Shown in pieces: positions 34,558 to 45,500 of a DNA stretch of 64,000 nucleotides; position 1 is the stretch's first letter; each line of letters begins with the position of its first letter. The notes below the pieces were generated by a model. That model saw nothing but the letters and a program-made list of their open reading frames with translations. It had not been told where the DNA came from and made no database searches. Origin of the DNA: Darksidea phi (taxonomy: Eukaryota > Ascomycota > Dothideomycetes > Pleosporales > Lentitheciaceae); NCBI GenBank assembly GCA_030770425.1, contig JASJFT010000007.1, positions 376,245-440,244 on the forward strand, read 5' to 3'. A program made the translations under genes and the position numbers.

Positions 34558-34941
34558 CTTTACAGGCCGCGACTCCTGAAGAGGGCATCCAACAGCTTCT
34601 CAACCCGATGCGGGAAGCGGAAGGGACGTCGCGGGAAGCATGGATTGCGAGTTCAAGGCAGGCAATACGTAGCACCGTCAGCCATGACCTGTCGAGAGGT
34701 GAAAGACCATCGCGATATGTCGTCGGAGCCCGTGTTGCAAATGATTTGCGGGGTCCTTTCATATGCGGCGGATTCTCCGGGAGCTTGACTGGCGCCTCTT
34801 ACCGGAAGCGGCAAGGACTCTTGTGTGACGGCGATCAGGGTCTGGCTGGGCACGATCGCGGCATTGAGGACCTTGTTGGCGCCACCACGCACTCTTCGTA
34901 CCTCAACCTCAGCCCAATACTTTACACTTACACTCTTTACT
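34558..34941. promoter_or_regulatory. divergent promoter interval, PPxY membrane protein / TFB5
   Basis: 384 bp between two divergent start codons. No gene was seen in it and no specific site is called. Confidence 0.35.
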
Positions 34942-35264
34942 ATGGTCAAGGCGGTGCGAGGTAGGTTTTCTTCGCCTTTCCTATCACGCTGTAGCTTACA
35001 GCTCTAGGCACCCTCGTAAAGTGCGACGCGTCAATCAAAGCCATGCTGGTCGACATCGACAACAGGAACAGCAACGACTTCATCATCGAGGACTTGGACG
35101 AAGAACACCTGCTGGTCAAAGAAACAAAGGTCGCTGCGCTGAAAGCACGTCTGAACCAGGGATGCTTCTCGATGCCTGCATCACGACCCGCTACTAACGC
35201 CTCACAGATGTTGAAAGAACGTCTCAAGGACCCAGAGAAAGAGGTCAGCGACGCAGAAGACTAG
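34942..35264 (+). CDS. TFB5: TFIIH subunit Tfb5 (TTDA/GTF2H5 homologue)
   Basis: Small TFIIH core subunit for transcription and nucleotide-excision repair. Exon 1 is 34942-34960 (MVKAVRG...) and exon 2 starts at 35008 after a 47-bp intron. The body CDASIKAMLVDIDNRN...FIIEDLDEEHLLVK is the complete Tfb5 fold. The frame is open to the stop at 35264, giving 91 aa. Within it, 35160-35207 (48 nt) has a perfect branch point (CTACTAAC) and acceptor (CTCACAG) but a GGATGC donor instead of GTATGC. Removing it gives 75 aa, closer to the usual 65-75 aa. Either the intron donor has mutated and 16 codons are read through, or the base is a sequencing error. Confidence 0.9.
35160..35207 (+). other. probable TFB5 intron with non-canonical GG donor
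   Basis: 48 nt, a multiple of three with no stop, flanked by CAG before and ATG after. It carries CTACTAAC 14-21 nt before the CACAG acceptor, the signature of fungal introns. The donor reads GGATGC; a single G-to-T change would give the common GTATGC. Confidence 0.6.
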
Positions 35265-35353
35265 CTTCCACCAATACACATCAATTTTCTATTGTATACT
35301 CCTCGCTATCGACCCCGTTTTCTCACCTTCGCGTTCACGAACCACACGATCGT

Positions 35354-35913
35354 CTAAGACATTTTTTTCATTTGTGCAACGCCCGGGATCTCCGGAACCC
35401 ACGAGACACGATGAGAAGTGAAGAGCTCTGCCTGCGGTTTGAGAGTTTCGAAAATATTGGGGTCGTCTAAGGTGCCGATCTGCGTTTTCAATCAGCTTGC
35501 ATATCACGGAGTTTGACCGGATGCGGGCGCATACTTTGATGACTATGAGGCCGGGAAAGGACACCCCATCGCGCCACATGGTAGAGCCACAGTCGCCGCT
35601 GGCACGCTGTCAGAAATAAAACAAAGTCTAGCCGTCTACAACATACCAGAAGTGGCTAGCGATGGCGTTGCCGCTGTCCGCCTTTGTCTCAAACGTCTTC
35701 GCGTTGCCGGAAAGGACCTTGAAGCTACCCTCAGGGAAGATAGCGTTGGTACTGTAGGCTGAGCCGGAGATTTTACGACAGTCAAGGCAGTGGCAGAGGG
35801 CCTACAACGTATCAGACCTCGTCACGTATTTTAGGTACCCTACAGCATACCTTCTTGACGGGCTCTCCCGAGACGCTGTAGCGCACCTTTCCGCAGTGGC
35901 AACCGCCTTCCAT
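35354..35913 (-). CDS. GFA/CENP-V family zinc protein
   Basis: A glutathione-dependent formaldehyde-activating enzyme-like fold. Four exons (35913-35851, 35801-35647, 35598-35535, 35479-35354) close to 135 aa; introns are 46-55 bp. Zinc-site motifs are complete: GGCHCG (C5, C7), LCHCLDC (C24, C26, C29) and HFCGDCGSTMWRDG. The C-terminus IGTLDDPNIFETLKPQAELF and VSWVPEIPG is typical of the family. Catalysis is unproven for most fungal members; some act on glutathione adducts of electrophiles. It converges with TFB5, with stops 89 bp apart. Confidence 0.9.
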
Positions 35914-36584
35914 CGTATTGGGCGAGGAGTTGAGAAGAGTTTTGGAGAAGCTTTGGAATTGGATGATGGAGTTGTTGCAGGGCAATGCGGTGAAGAACTT
36001 CCGAGGTACTACACCAGACTTTATACCTTTCCAGATACCCCGCTGCGGAGTCCCTAGCACTAGGTGTTTTTACCGACTTGACGAACAAGCGGTAAGCTTA
36101 CTCGTGTCGGCGACACTCTGCCTCCGAAACACTGGGGGGGGGGGGCTTCCTAAGGTGGGCATGACCCTGCGGCGGGGTGCGGCGAGGACGACTCGGTATT
36201 CAAGAGCGCCAAGTACAATTCCAAATCACGCGTATCTGACTGGAGCTTTTAAAACGGAAATCGTCAATGCGCTTGTTAGATAGGCCAATTGCAACTGCTC
36301 TGATACTTGTAGGGGTTGGCAGACGGGCGTAAGTCATGAATATGCGTTGTGCTCTTGTTCGTTTCTGACGTGGGGTTGGCGGGGCGCAGAATGGCCTTTG
36401 GATGGGGTGGATCACGTGACCTCGAGCCTTCCCCGCGTTTGCACTAATCCGTCATTCGCGGCCCATGCATTCATTTTTCTCCTCTCCTTTACCCAACGAT
36501 GAGAACCAACGTCTGAAAAGCAATATGCAAATTCTACATCCATGAAGCCGATCCCCACCACACAGATCCGCAGCCACACCCACA
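35914..36584. other. divergent intergenic, contains a G12 run
   Basis: 671 bp between the GFA gene start and the start of the Cys-rich protein gene. A homopolymer of 12 G at 36134-36145 may be of uncertain length. No gene was seen. Confidence 0.4.
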
Positions 36585-37152
36585 ATGGCGGCAAACAACG
36601 CGCCTAGCATCTGGTCCACGATGCAATACGTGCCACCCCGCGGCCAATGCAACTTTAAGCAGTCCATCATGTCGGCGAAGTGCCCTTGCCTACGCTTCAT
36701 GCTACATCCCCTCAAGGTACGCATTGCGACCCGCAATTACTCAACATGCGGCGCTGACACCAGAACAGAGCTCATCCAGCTACGAATGCGACGGCTGTAC
36801 GCACCACGCATCCTTCCACAGCATGGAAAACAAAGACGAAGACGAGATACGCAAGCGGTGGGCGCACGAGGCTAGACAGAAACAAGAGCACGAGGATGCG
36901 CTCGCGGCACGGCCGAAGAAGAGGCTGCGGGAACTTGAGTATAGCACCAAAGATGCGGGAGCTATTCAAGGCCGACTATTTAAGGATGGCATGTTAACGC
37001 CGGAAGGGGACGTGGCGAGTGAGGTGGGGAGTAGTCGCGGGAAGGTGACGGGCAGAGGAAAGGGGAAGAAGACGACGGGGAGGGCGGCGAGAACGAGGGG
37101 AAGGGTTTTGGAGATGGAGGAGGAAGATGACGAGTATATTGACCTCGATTGA
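36585..37152 (+). CDS. small Cys-rich, charged (probably nuclear) hypothetical protein
   Basis: Two exons (36585-36716, 36769-37152; 52-bp intron) give 171 aa. The N-terminal 60 residues hold a Cys/His array, CNFKQ...KCPCLRF...YECDGCTHHASFH, that could bind zinc although it fits no named finger. The rest is highly charged: DEDEIRKRWAHEARQKQEHE (coiled-coil-like), KKRLRELEYS, an RGKGKKTTGRAARTRGR basic patch (nuclear localisation or RGG-like) and an acidic end, EEEDDEYIDLD. A DNA- or chromatin-linked role is plausible but unproven. The array crosses the intron, which supports the splice. Confidence 0.75.
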
Positions 37153-37453
37153 GCGTCTGGTATATATATGGGCATGGAGAGGGATGAGAGTCAGGCGTTT
37201 ATGGGTCTGGTTTCTTAAAGCCCCAAGGTTGACACAATGATACCCTAGATAGCACCTTTCGACGTGTTCAAGATCTCGCAGGTATGCCAAGACATGATTG
37301 TGAGTTCAAGCTTCGCGTTCTGTTGCACCTCATTCAAGAACCACCAACCTTTGCACCAAACCATGAGAACCAGCCTTTGGTAAAATAACATCGCGCGACC
37401 TTCTCACTCTCCGCTTCCCTCTCGATTCGACAAGCAGGCGCTCCACCGCAATC

Positions 37454-39562
37454 ATGGCGACTCCTACTCCCTCGACTAATACGCCGCAAAAGCACCTCGC
37501 CGCGCTCTCCTCCCCCGCACCCCGCAGCGTAGCGCCCATAAATTTCGACTCGCCGGCTGTCCTTAACATGCTCAACGAAGGCAGCGTTGGCATGGGCATA
37601 TCTATGAGCGGCATGGGCATGTCGCAACTAGGGCTCAGCGCATCGCAATTAGGCCGCGCCGACGAAGACGAGCGGCGGCGGCGTCTCCACACCATTCTAT
37701 CCACTCTAAATGAGAGGTCGCGGCGGGTTAGCGAAGAAGGAATTATCGCGCTATGTAACAAGGAGGGTGTGGAATGTGAGAGGGCAGTAGAGGCTGATGG
37801 CAGTGTGGTCCTCACGCTGGTTATTGGCAACGAGGCTATATGCGACGTGCAAATCATCAAGGGCGACGTGAAAAGCGTGAAGCTCGAACTCGCCTCGGAC
37901 GACGAGGGCGTCTTCAGAGAGTCTGGTTCCCGCATTCTATACAAGAGTCTCACGCCGCGCCCGGGCTTGGCCAGGATCAACCTCACGCTTGACAGGTTCG
38001 GCCAGAATCTAGATAAGCTGTTGCGCATGGATAGATTGAGCGCGCAGAACGGCGGTGTGCCGTGCTACAAGGCTGTCTTTAGGATTTATGAAAGTTTGAA
38101 GAGGCTGTTTGAGCACGAGAAGAAGATGGCGCTCGCGCTTATGGACGCTGATACACCGAACGCGACGTATAGGGCGGAGAGGGAGGTTCTGTGTAAGAAG
38201 AGCGGGCGGCCTAGGATGAATGCGGGATTCTGCTTGGGACTAAGTTTGGAGTATTGGATGGATCGGCGGCATTTGATATGGAAGAAAGCACCAGTATCAC
38301 CGGTGTCGGCAAAAGGCAAAGAGAAGATGGTTGTCGACTCCCAAGTCCCGGAGGACGATCTCGAAGATGCAGACCCAGAAAACAACAAAATCTACTCCCT
38401 AACCATCGAATGCGAATCCTCGCCCTCCTCAATGTACACACCCATCCGCATACCCTCGTCCTGGATCTCCGACGCCATTGAAAAACCTCCAGACACAGAC
38501 ATCAACACCCTCCTCCTCAACTCGCCCCAGATCGACTGGCTAGACCCCAAACCCACATTCCTAGACTCCACAGCATCCACGGCTGACCACGACGCCATGG
38601 CCCTCGATAATGCCTCAGGCCGCCTCCCCAACATCCGCTTTGTGGCCAAATTCAACCCCCCGCTCGTAGTCCCCATCCAGGAATACGCCAGTCTCTTGAG
38701 GCAGGTCGGATTGGATTGGAACCAGCAGGATCTGAGACCTACGACTTTCGTCGGGCTGGCGATTCGACCTCGGGACACGGATCCGTTGATAACGCCCGGG
38801 GCGGGCGGTGCTACGACCGAAGTGCGCAGCGAGACGAAAGTCCTCGTTGTCGATAACGAGGGGAAGGAAACGTACCGCACACACGCGAACGCGCTCTTAG
38901 TCCCCAAACTAGAGTGGTCACGCACCTTGGAAGAACTACCCTTCCAGCACCCAAAGCAGCTCGTAGATATCCTCCCCACACTACGCACCTACGCCTTCAC
39001 AACCTCACTCCTGCAAAACACCTTCAACCCGAAAAAACCCACCCCCGCAAAAGCCACAGCAGCGCAAACATCCCCCCTCTCCCCGCCCCTCACGCCAAAA
39101 CACCAAGGCCACACAGCGCTGGAAGAAGGGCAGATGCAGCTCGACCTCTCCCTCTCCTACACGCCTCCCGCTCCAAACCTCACCTTACACATCCCCCACC
39201 CACTCTCCTCGCCCTTCTCCTTCCCGCCCTCGACCCACCAGCCCAAAAACACTACAGATCTCCTCTCCCACCTCCTCGCCGCTGCGACCACGACGCCTAA
39301 ATACCCGCCGCTCAAAGTCGACTTCAACATCACGGCCAATGCGCATATTGAGATTGTGGAGCAGAATGTTGTTGCGCCGCTGTTTGACGCTGGGAGAGGT
39401 GCTGGTGGTGGGGGAGAAGGGGAGGTCGATATCGAAGGGTTGGGTCGGGTAGGGGAAAAGGTTAAGAGAGTGGCTAGGGCGTTGGAGGTTTGTGAGGATT
39501 TGGGGGTTTGGGCCGAGTGGGTGAGGAGGGAGGTTTTGAGGAGGGAAGAAGGGGGCATGTAG
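37454..39562 (+). CDS. MED1: Mediator complex subunit 1 (Med1)
   Basis: A single-exon 702-aa protein of the Mediator middle module, which relays activator signals to RNA polymerase II. The N-terminus is Ser/Thr/Pro-rich, then a Met/Gly-rich stretch (GSVGMGISMSGMGMSQLG). The Med1 domain spans about residues 75-500, with LERSRRVSEEGI-type helices, LDRFGQNLDKLLRMDRLSA and YKAVFRIYESLKRLFEHEKK. The C-terminal 200 residues are Pro/Thr-rich (SPPLTPKHQGH) and end in a short helix. Large antisense frames on the minus strand are shadows caused by GC-rich codon usage. It lies about 300 bp downstream of the Cys-rich protein gene, on the same strand. Confidence 0.88.
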   Translation: MATPTPSTNTPQKHLAALSSPAPRSVAPINFDSPAVLNMLNEGSVGMGISMSGMGMSQLGLSASQLGRADEDERRRRLHTILSTLNERSRRVSEEGIIALCNKEGVECERAVEADGSVVLTLVIGNEAICDVQIIKGDVKSVKLELASDDEGVFRESGSRILYKSLTPRPGLARINLTLDRFGQNLDKLLRMDRLSAQNGGVPCYKAVFRIYESLKRLFEHEKKMALALMDADTPNATYRAEREVLCKKSGRPRMNAGFCLGLSLEYWMDRRHLIWKKAPVSPVSAKGKEKMVVDSQVPEDDLEDADPENNKIYSLTIECESSPSSMYTPIRIPSSWISDAIEKPPDTDINTLLLNSPQIDWLDPKPTFLDSTASTADHDAMALDNASGRLPNIRFVAKFNPPLVVPIQEYASLLRQVGLDWNQQDLRPTTFVGLAIRPRDTDPLITPGAGGATTEVRSETKVLVVDNEGKETYRTHANALLVPKLEWSRTLEELPFQHPKQLVDILPTLRTYAFTTSLLQNTFNPKKPTPAKATAAQTSPLSPPLTPKHQGHTALEEGQMQLDLSLSYTPPAPNLTLHIPHPLSSPFSFPPSTHQPKNTTDLLSHLLAAATTTPKYPPLKVDFNITANAHIEIVEQNVVAPLFDAGRGAGGGGEGEVDIEGLGRVGEKVKRVARALEVCEDLGVWAEWVRREVLRREEGGM

Positions 39563-40087
39563 ATGAGGAAACTTTCTGATGGTGGAGAGTTTGATACCCA
39601 TACTATGCTATGCTATGCTATGAGGCGCGACACCTTCTCTTTCTTCTCTGTTACGCTGATTAGATACGACAGCACCTAGTTGGTTGTCTACCGGCTTGTG
39701 GAATCCCCCCTTGGACTAGAGGAAATGCTTCATCCCCAGATGGTCAATGAAAGAAATATACACAATAGTCACAATGATAATAACAATAATGATAACATCA
39801 CAAGCAAGGAAGGAAGACATCTGGTTTGTTTACGTGTTTCTTTGATATTATTCTAGATTACATCGCGGTCGTGCCGCGCCATCTTGTCCTGCTGTTGATG
39901 GTGTAAAAACGCAGTGGGGGGTATGAAGTGTGCCGATGGGAACACACCAAAGTGTAACATCTGATGGAGGTCATGGGTTGATGACGGTTAAACGCCAAGC
40001 AGGAAGCCAAAAGGTCGTCAACCTTGCTTAGGAAGGGTACATAATGTCGTGGTCTAAAAGGTAGATGATAAAGACAGATGTGAGTGT
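39563..40087. other. intergenic MED1 / glutamine synthetase, convergent
   Basis: 525 bp of 3' flanks. A TATGC repeat (about 39602-39620) and an AT-rich ATAATGATAA tract near 39776 are present. No gene was seen. Confidence 0.4.
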
Positions 40088-41760
40088 TTACGGCTTCGCA
40101 ACGGGGACAATCATCTCCAGCTCCTCTGTAGGAGCGCCCTTGGCGAAGCCAGTAATATCGGCACCCTCGACCTTGCCACACATTGTTTCGCACACGATAC
40201 CGGTGATCTGGTACGGGTCGGCGTTGGAGGCGGGACGGCGGTCCTCGAAGTAGCCCCTGTTCTCGGCAGCGACGGAACGCGGGATGCGGACCGAAGAGCC
40301 GCGGTTGGCGACGCCCCAGGTGAACTTGTCGTACGACGATGTCTCGTGTGCGCCCGTCATGCGGAGCTGGTTGTCCTCGCCGTAGACGGACATGTGTTCC
40401 TTCTGGCGGGCGGCGAGCTTCTCCATGGCGGCCTCGATGGCCTTCATGCCGCCCTCGGCGCGGGTCTCCTTGGTGGAGATGTTGGTGTGCAGACCGGCAC
40501 CGTTCCAGTCGCCGGGGATGGGCTTGGGCGCAAAGGTCACCTTGGCGCCGAACTCCTCAGCGACACGGTGGAGCAGGAATCGGGACATCCAGAGTTGGTC
40601 GCCCACTGTATTAGGTAATTAGCATGTGCAAGTCGGGTATAGTCGGCACGGGGGTTGGTACGTACTATCAATACCCGAGCAAGGGCCGACTTGGTACTCC
40701 CACTGGGCGGGCATGACCTCGGCATTGGTTCCGGAGATGTTGATGTTGGCGTACATGCACGCCTTGTAGTGAGCCTCAACGATGTCGCGGCAGAAGACCT
40801 TGCCGGTGCCCACGCCGCAGTAGTATGGGCCTTGGGGCGCCGGGAAGCCGTTCTTGGGCCAGCCATACGGCCAGCCCTGGGCGTCGAGTAGGGTATACTC
40901 CTGCTCCAGCCCGAACCAGAACTCGTGCTCGGCGTGCTTCTCCATGATGATGGCAGCGTCGTGGCGGAAGTTGTACTTGTTGGGCTTGCCGTCGGACATG
41001 TACGTCTCACACATGACGAGGATGTTGTCACCCAGACGGAAGGGATCGGGGTACATGGCGACGGGGCGGAGGTAGACATCGGAGTTGTGGCCAGGGGCTT
41101 GACCGGTTGATGAACCGTCGAAATTCCATTCGGGCAGATCAGAGACGGCTTCGGGCTTCTTGAAGAGGGTCTGAAGAAGGTGTCAGCATTTTTTTTTCTA
41201 CCATTGTAGTCAAAGACGGGCGGCGGAGGCGTGCCCCTCCATGGGCTTATCGCGGGGCGGCCGATAAGGAACGCCAAAGCAAAACGCGGTGGGCCTGCGC
41301 CCCGGCTATTGTGGCTCGGGTGAGGTCACCGCACCGCACCGCACCGCACCACCTTGGCAGCCACAGCGAGCGCCGTAGATAGCAACACAATGCGAGCGAG
41401 CCGATACCATCATACTGGCCATGGCCTGAAGAGCCCGCTGGGACGCCAGAGTGTACGTGCACCCGCGAAATGACCGCATCTTGCCGAGGAGAGTGTGGGT
41501 AGAGTCGGGCAGTGCTCACCTTGCATTTTGAGCGCACGCCGTTGGAGCCGTCAATCCAGACGTATTCGGCGATGATCCTGCCGTTCTGCGGGAGCTTGAG
41601 ATACTTTTCGAGCTGCAATTGCGCGTTAGCAAAGGTCCCCATGGAACGCGTCGGGTGCCACTTACGTTGGCGGTGTTGGAGACAATCGATGATTCAGCCT
41701 GTGCTCGCGTGAGCAATGGTCCACAAAGCCAACTAGCGCAGCATGTGCAAAACGTACCAT
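40088..41760 (-). CDS. glutamine synthetase (type II, eukaryotic)
   Basis: Converts glutamate, ammonium and ATP to glutamine. Five coding exons (41760-41758, 41698-41666, 41612-41520, 41170-40666, 40605-40088) close to 383 aa. The first coding exon is just the ATG; the 59-bp intron is phase 0 and the next exon gives [11 protein letters not shown]. Signatures include [59 protein letters not shown] (across the last splice), [11 protein letters not shown] and [10 protein letters not shown]. It is about 20 residues longer than usual at the C-terminus. Intron 3 is 349 bp and contains a CACCG tandem tract. GATA-type sites upstream fit nitrogen control, but this is inference. Confidence 0.97.
41327..41350. 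repeat. (CACCG)n tandem tract in a glutamine synthetase intron
   Basis: Nearly five copies of a 5-bp unit inside the 349-bp third intron. It is probably the reason that intron is several times longer than its neighbours. Confidence 0.8.
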
Positions 41761-41871
41761 GATTGCGATGTGTGGGGATGTGCGAGGATGCGAGTGGTGT
41801 GGAGCGAAGACGACGAGCTCTGGGAACGCAGAGGAAGAATACGTAGGATGGAGGGATCCGTGAATAGAAGC

Positions 41872-41877
41872 GATAAG
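41872..41877. promoter_or_regulatory. GATAAG element upstream of glutamine synthetase
   Basis: GATAAG about 112 bp upstream of the start codon. This is the core site of AreA/NIT2 GATA factors that control fungal nitrogen genes. Single hexamers occur by chance, so this is suggestive only. Confidence 0.35.
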
Positions 41878-42531
41878 AGAACGGGCGCAGGTCCCTTAAG
41901 TAGTCTGCTCACTAGGTGTCTGTCCCGGTCGGTGGCGGGGCTGCGGTAGATAAAATACCAGATACTGCCCCTGGCCAAGAGGCGTCGCCGGACTGTTCCG
42001 TGGGATGAAGAAGAAGCGCTGGGGTCACCGTGGGTGGAGGCGTGAAGGCGCGGCGTCGACCACCACTGTCGAACCGCCGCTCCGGATCTGCCTCACCACA
42101 GCGCCTCCCATTGACGGCCGCGGTGAATTGGACGACTCTGCTTTGTCCACCGCAGCGTGGCTCAGACGGCGCTGCCAGCCGCACAAAGGGCCGCGGCGCG
42201 CGCTTGGGCGCCGGCTTCGCCTTCTCTTCCGTTTTGGGCCGCTTTGTCTGTGGAAAGCGTCGCCCTGAGGAGCTAAATTTACCATGGCGATAGGCGCATG
42301 GTTCTGGCTGTCTCTAGAGTACCGGCACGCCCGCTACACCTTCACCGCAACTCCCTGCACGCGCCGGTAATTCCACTCTGCCTATTCCCCCGTAGCGGTA
42401 CGGGTCCGAACAGTACGATACGGCAACCGCAACCCCAGGCCTGGGGGATCCGTATGCATGGCTGCATGCAGGTGTATCGGGACAACAGACACCTACCGTT
42501 GGCAGTGCGACGCCGACGCAGGTGCAGTGGC

Positions 42532-42543
42532 GATAAGATAAGG
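42532..42543. promoter_or_regulatory. overlapping double GATAAG
   Basis: GATAAGATAAGG about 770 bp upstream of the glutamine synthetase start. Two overlapping GATA-factor cores are less likely by chance than one, and GATA factors favour paired sites. Confidence 0.35.
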
Positions 42544-45500
42544 TCGCCCAGTCGGCAGACGCAGGGACACGGGCCCCCGGCGCCGTCATTCCATCATCGC
42601 TCAACGCGCTGAAAATATCGTTTCTTGTAGTCAGAGGAACCCCTTCGATACACCACCAGACCCATCTGGAAGTCCAGCACGGGCAGAGACTGCACGTTGC
42701 TTGTATCAGATTTGGTGCGCCAAGTTGGGGCCCATTTCCATTTATTGCCGCATCCGTGGGCGGTTCCACTGCATGCTGACCCTCAATGTGGGCGTGGGGC
42801 GGACGCAGCGGCCGTTACTCCGCATCGAACGTTGTCTGCATCCCAATGACCAAGCAGACTGGCGAGACTCGCTGTTGGTAATGGATGCCGAGTATCCACT
42901 GGCTCCGCTCCACCGTGCTGTGAGTCTGTGAAGATAGTACTCTCTCAATACGCCGTCCCATCCACGCTCGTCAAAGAACTCGAAGTGTCTGGCAGCTAGC
43001 GAACGAACCGCAATTCGCGCAATTCGCGCAAATTCGCCTAACAATTCTTCCGGGTTGGCAGTCCGGAATGCACTCGCACTTGTTTCAGGCGACAGGCATG
43101 CCCGTCTATGCTTGCGATGTCGGCACCCAGGGCGTTCGAGACATTCGTAACCCTGGGCTGCTCCCCGCAGATCTCGCCCACACCTCGGTTTGCGCCGCAA
43201 TGCATGGCAGAGATAAGGGGTCCAACTCCTTCCTGATTGGCTGCCGATGATTGATGCACAAACGTAATGCGGCCCGCCGCTCTGCCGCCTTTGTGATGGT
43301 TTTGTGTCAACGATGCGGTAATTAATATGTTGCTGATAGTGAGAACTTGTAATTGCTGTACATTGAAGTAACTTGTTGACGAGGCGAAGGCAGGAGAAAG
43401 ATGGAAGGCCGGAAAGTGTGGCATCTGCGTGGCAGCCGCGTCTTCCGCATTAGGTAAGGCGCCGAATCTTTCCACGTGCTATCGAGGTTTTAGGATTTGC
43501 TTCTATTTCCTCCATATCAAAGCTTAGACGATCATTGAGCCTCGCATCTCTGGTTGGCGGCGACGAGAATCATCTTCTCTGCTGGGTCCGCCGCTACCTG
43601 CCTCGGTTATGCGGTATAGCCATGAGCGGGCCAACCTTGAGCTGACCAAGGAGCACTATGAAATCAACTCTGCGTATTTGCTTTCCCCAGGCGTGGGAAA
43701 GAGGCGTGGGGCTGTATCGTTCCCCTTCGCTGCTCACAGACGGGCTCTTGGATGCAGTGAGCCATGGCCCGGGTCGCTAAAGCTTTGGATGGCGGCCGTG
43801 TATACATGTGGACAACATGGAACGACCACATTGACGCGGTCAACGTCTGGGGTGGCAAGGCCAACGGGTACCTGCAGGCTCGCCAGGCTCCGGGATGCGG
43901 CGAGTTCTGGAGTAGGTTGGCAGGGCCATCTAAGACCACCGCAAGGCCGGGAACTAGAGTACTCCAGAAACGATACCAGCGGTCTGGAAATCTGGGGAAG
44001 CGTTATCGGCACTAGATTCCCTGATGTACAAGCTCAGTCATCCGCTGATGTCTTGCGCCTCCAAAAACCGGTTAGTCACCGCCGTTGCCAATAACGGAAC
44101 AGGGGGCCGCGGTGGGCTCAGCTCCCGCATAACGTCTTTGGCCCTAGAGCTCCACCTTCTTTCATGAACTTTTCGCGTCCATCGTTTCGGAACGCCTCGG
44201 GTGCGTCGCGGAGCCGTTCGGGCAATTCCCTTTCCAACGGCGCTGTCAGTGGTTGAGGCCTCCCGCGACAACATACCACTCCCCTGGCAGGGCTGTCGAG
44301 CTTGGGTGACGGCACCGATGTCGTCGAGATGCGGGGACTTTGGCGCAATGCTAATGTCTGGAGGGGATGCTTCTATTGGGCGGTTTGAGCATGAGGGCGG
44401 TCTGGTACATTCCCGTGACGGTCTACTGTCATCCGAGTTTGCTATATTGTGGCAGTTTGTCGATCAGGACCATGGCGCCTATTATCATTCCGGGACCGTT
44501 TTCGCGATGTTGTTTATGGTGTTGCCCGCCATCATCCTAACAACTCTTCGACGCAATCGCCTGTTGTCCTCGTCAGACCGTTTTTTTCTGCGTGTAAAAA
44601 CCGTGTCCAAGGCTCACACCTGTTTTCGTCAACAGTCGGTACAGACGCTGCGATACACGAAAGCGAGGCTATACTTCGAAAAGGAACAACACCCCATTCC
44701 CTACTAGCTTGTTTAAGGGCTCACTCCACGATCCGCTTCGGAACCCCAGTGCGCGGCCCGTAACCGCACGGATCATCGATGGGGGCATCTTTTATGCGAC
44801 CTCAGTTTGCTGGCTCCATCCAACGAAACTATTCCAAAAGTTTGAAAGCCGGGGTCGTGATGTGCCGTCACGATGTTGATTGTGTCGTGTGACAACAGCG
44901 TTGTTCATGAACAATGTCCGAACGCTTGCAAGTAGAATATATGAACAGATAAAACTTCCTTTCCCCCCAGTTTACCAATCCACACATCGATCAAAGCAAC
45001 TTGCCACGAGGCCAGAAACCAACATCGGCCCAGTATGTGTTATACTGAGCACGTGTTTCATCAGTCATGCTGTCACTGGGGTCGCGAACGTCTGGCGCCG
45101 TGCTGTCGTTCAAGGATTGTAGATGGAAGCCACACTGGCTGTGGGTACATCGAAAACCTTGGGTCCACCAATTCGGATGACTGGTGTTATGGCTGCAAGT
45201 ACAGACGTGGACGAGGAGGGTGGATGCCATTTGCCCAAGTGAGCAACGACGGGTGGTCCAGGGTGGAAGACAAAATCCGAAAACGCTCCATAGAGTCCGA
45301 TGGCTACCTGCAACACCGTAGGTCCTCCTCTTGCCGTGAAAAAGATTATAGTGCTAACCGATGGTCGTAGATCGACACTGGTATTGGTACTAGAGGCGGC
45401 GGTAGCCTTCTCGTCAACGAAATTGCGGTTGACAACATTGTGCATCAGTACAGCGCATGCGGGTACCCGTGCGAAGCCACTCTTCTCAAGTGCGCATCGT

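Noticed and set aside
37330..38028. 232-codon minus-strand ORF
   Set aside because: Shadow of the Med1 gene produced by its Ser/Arg codon usage.
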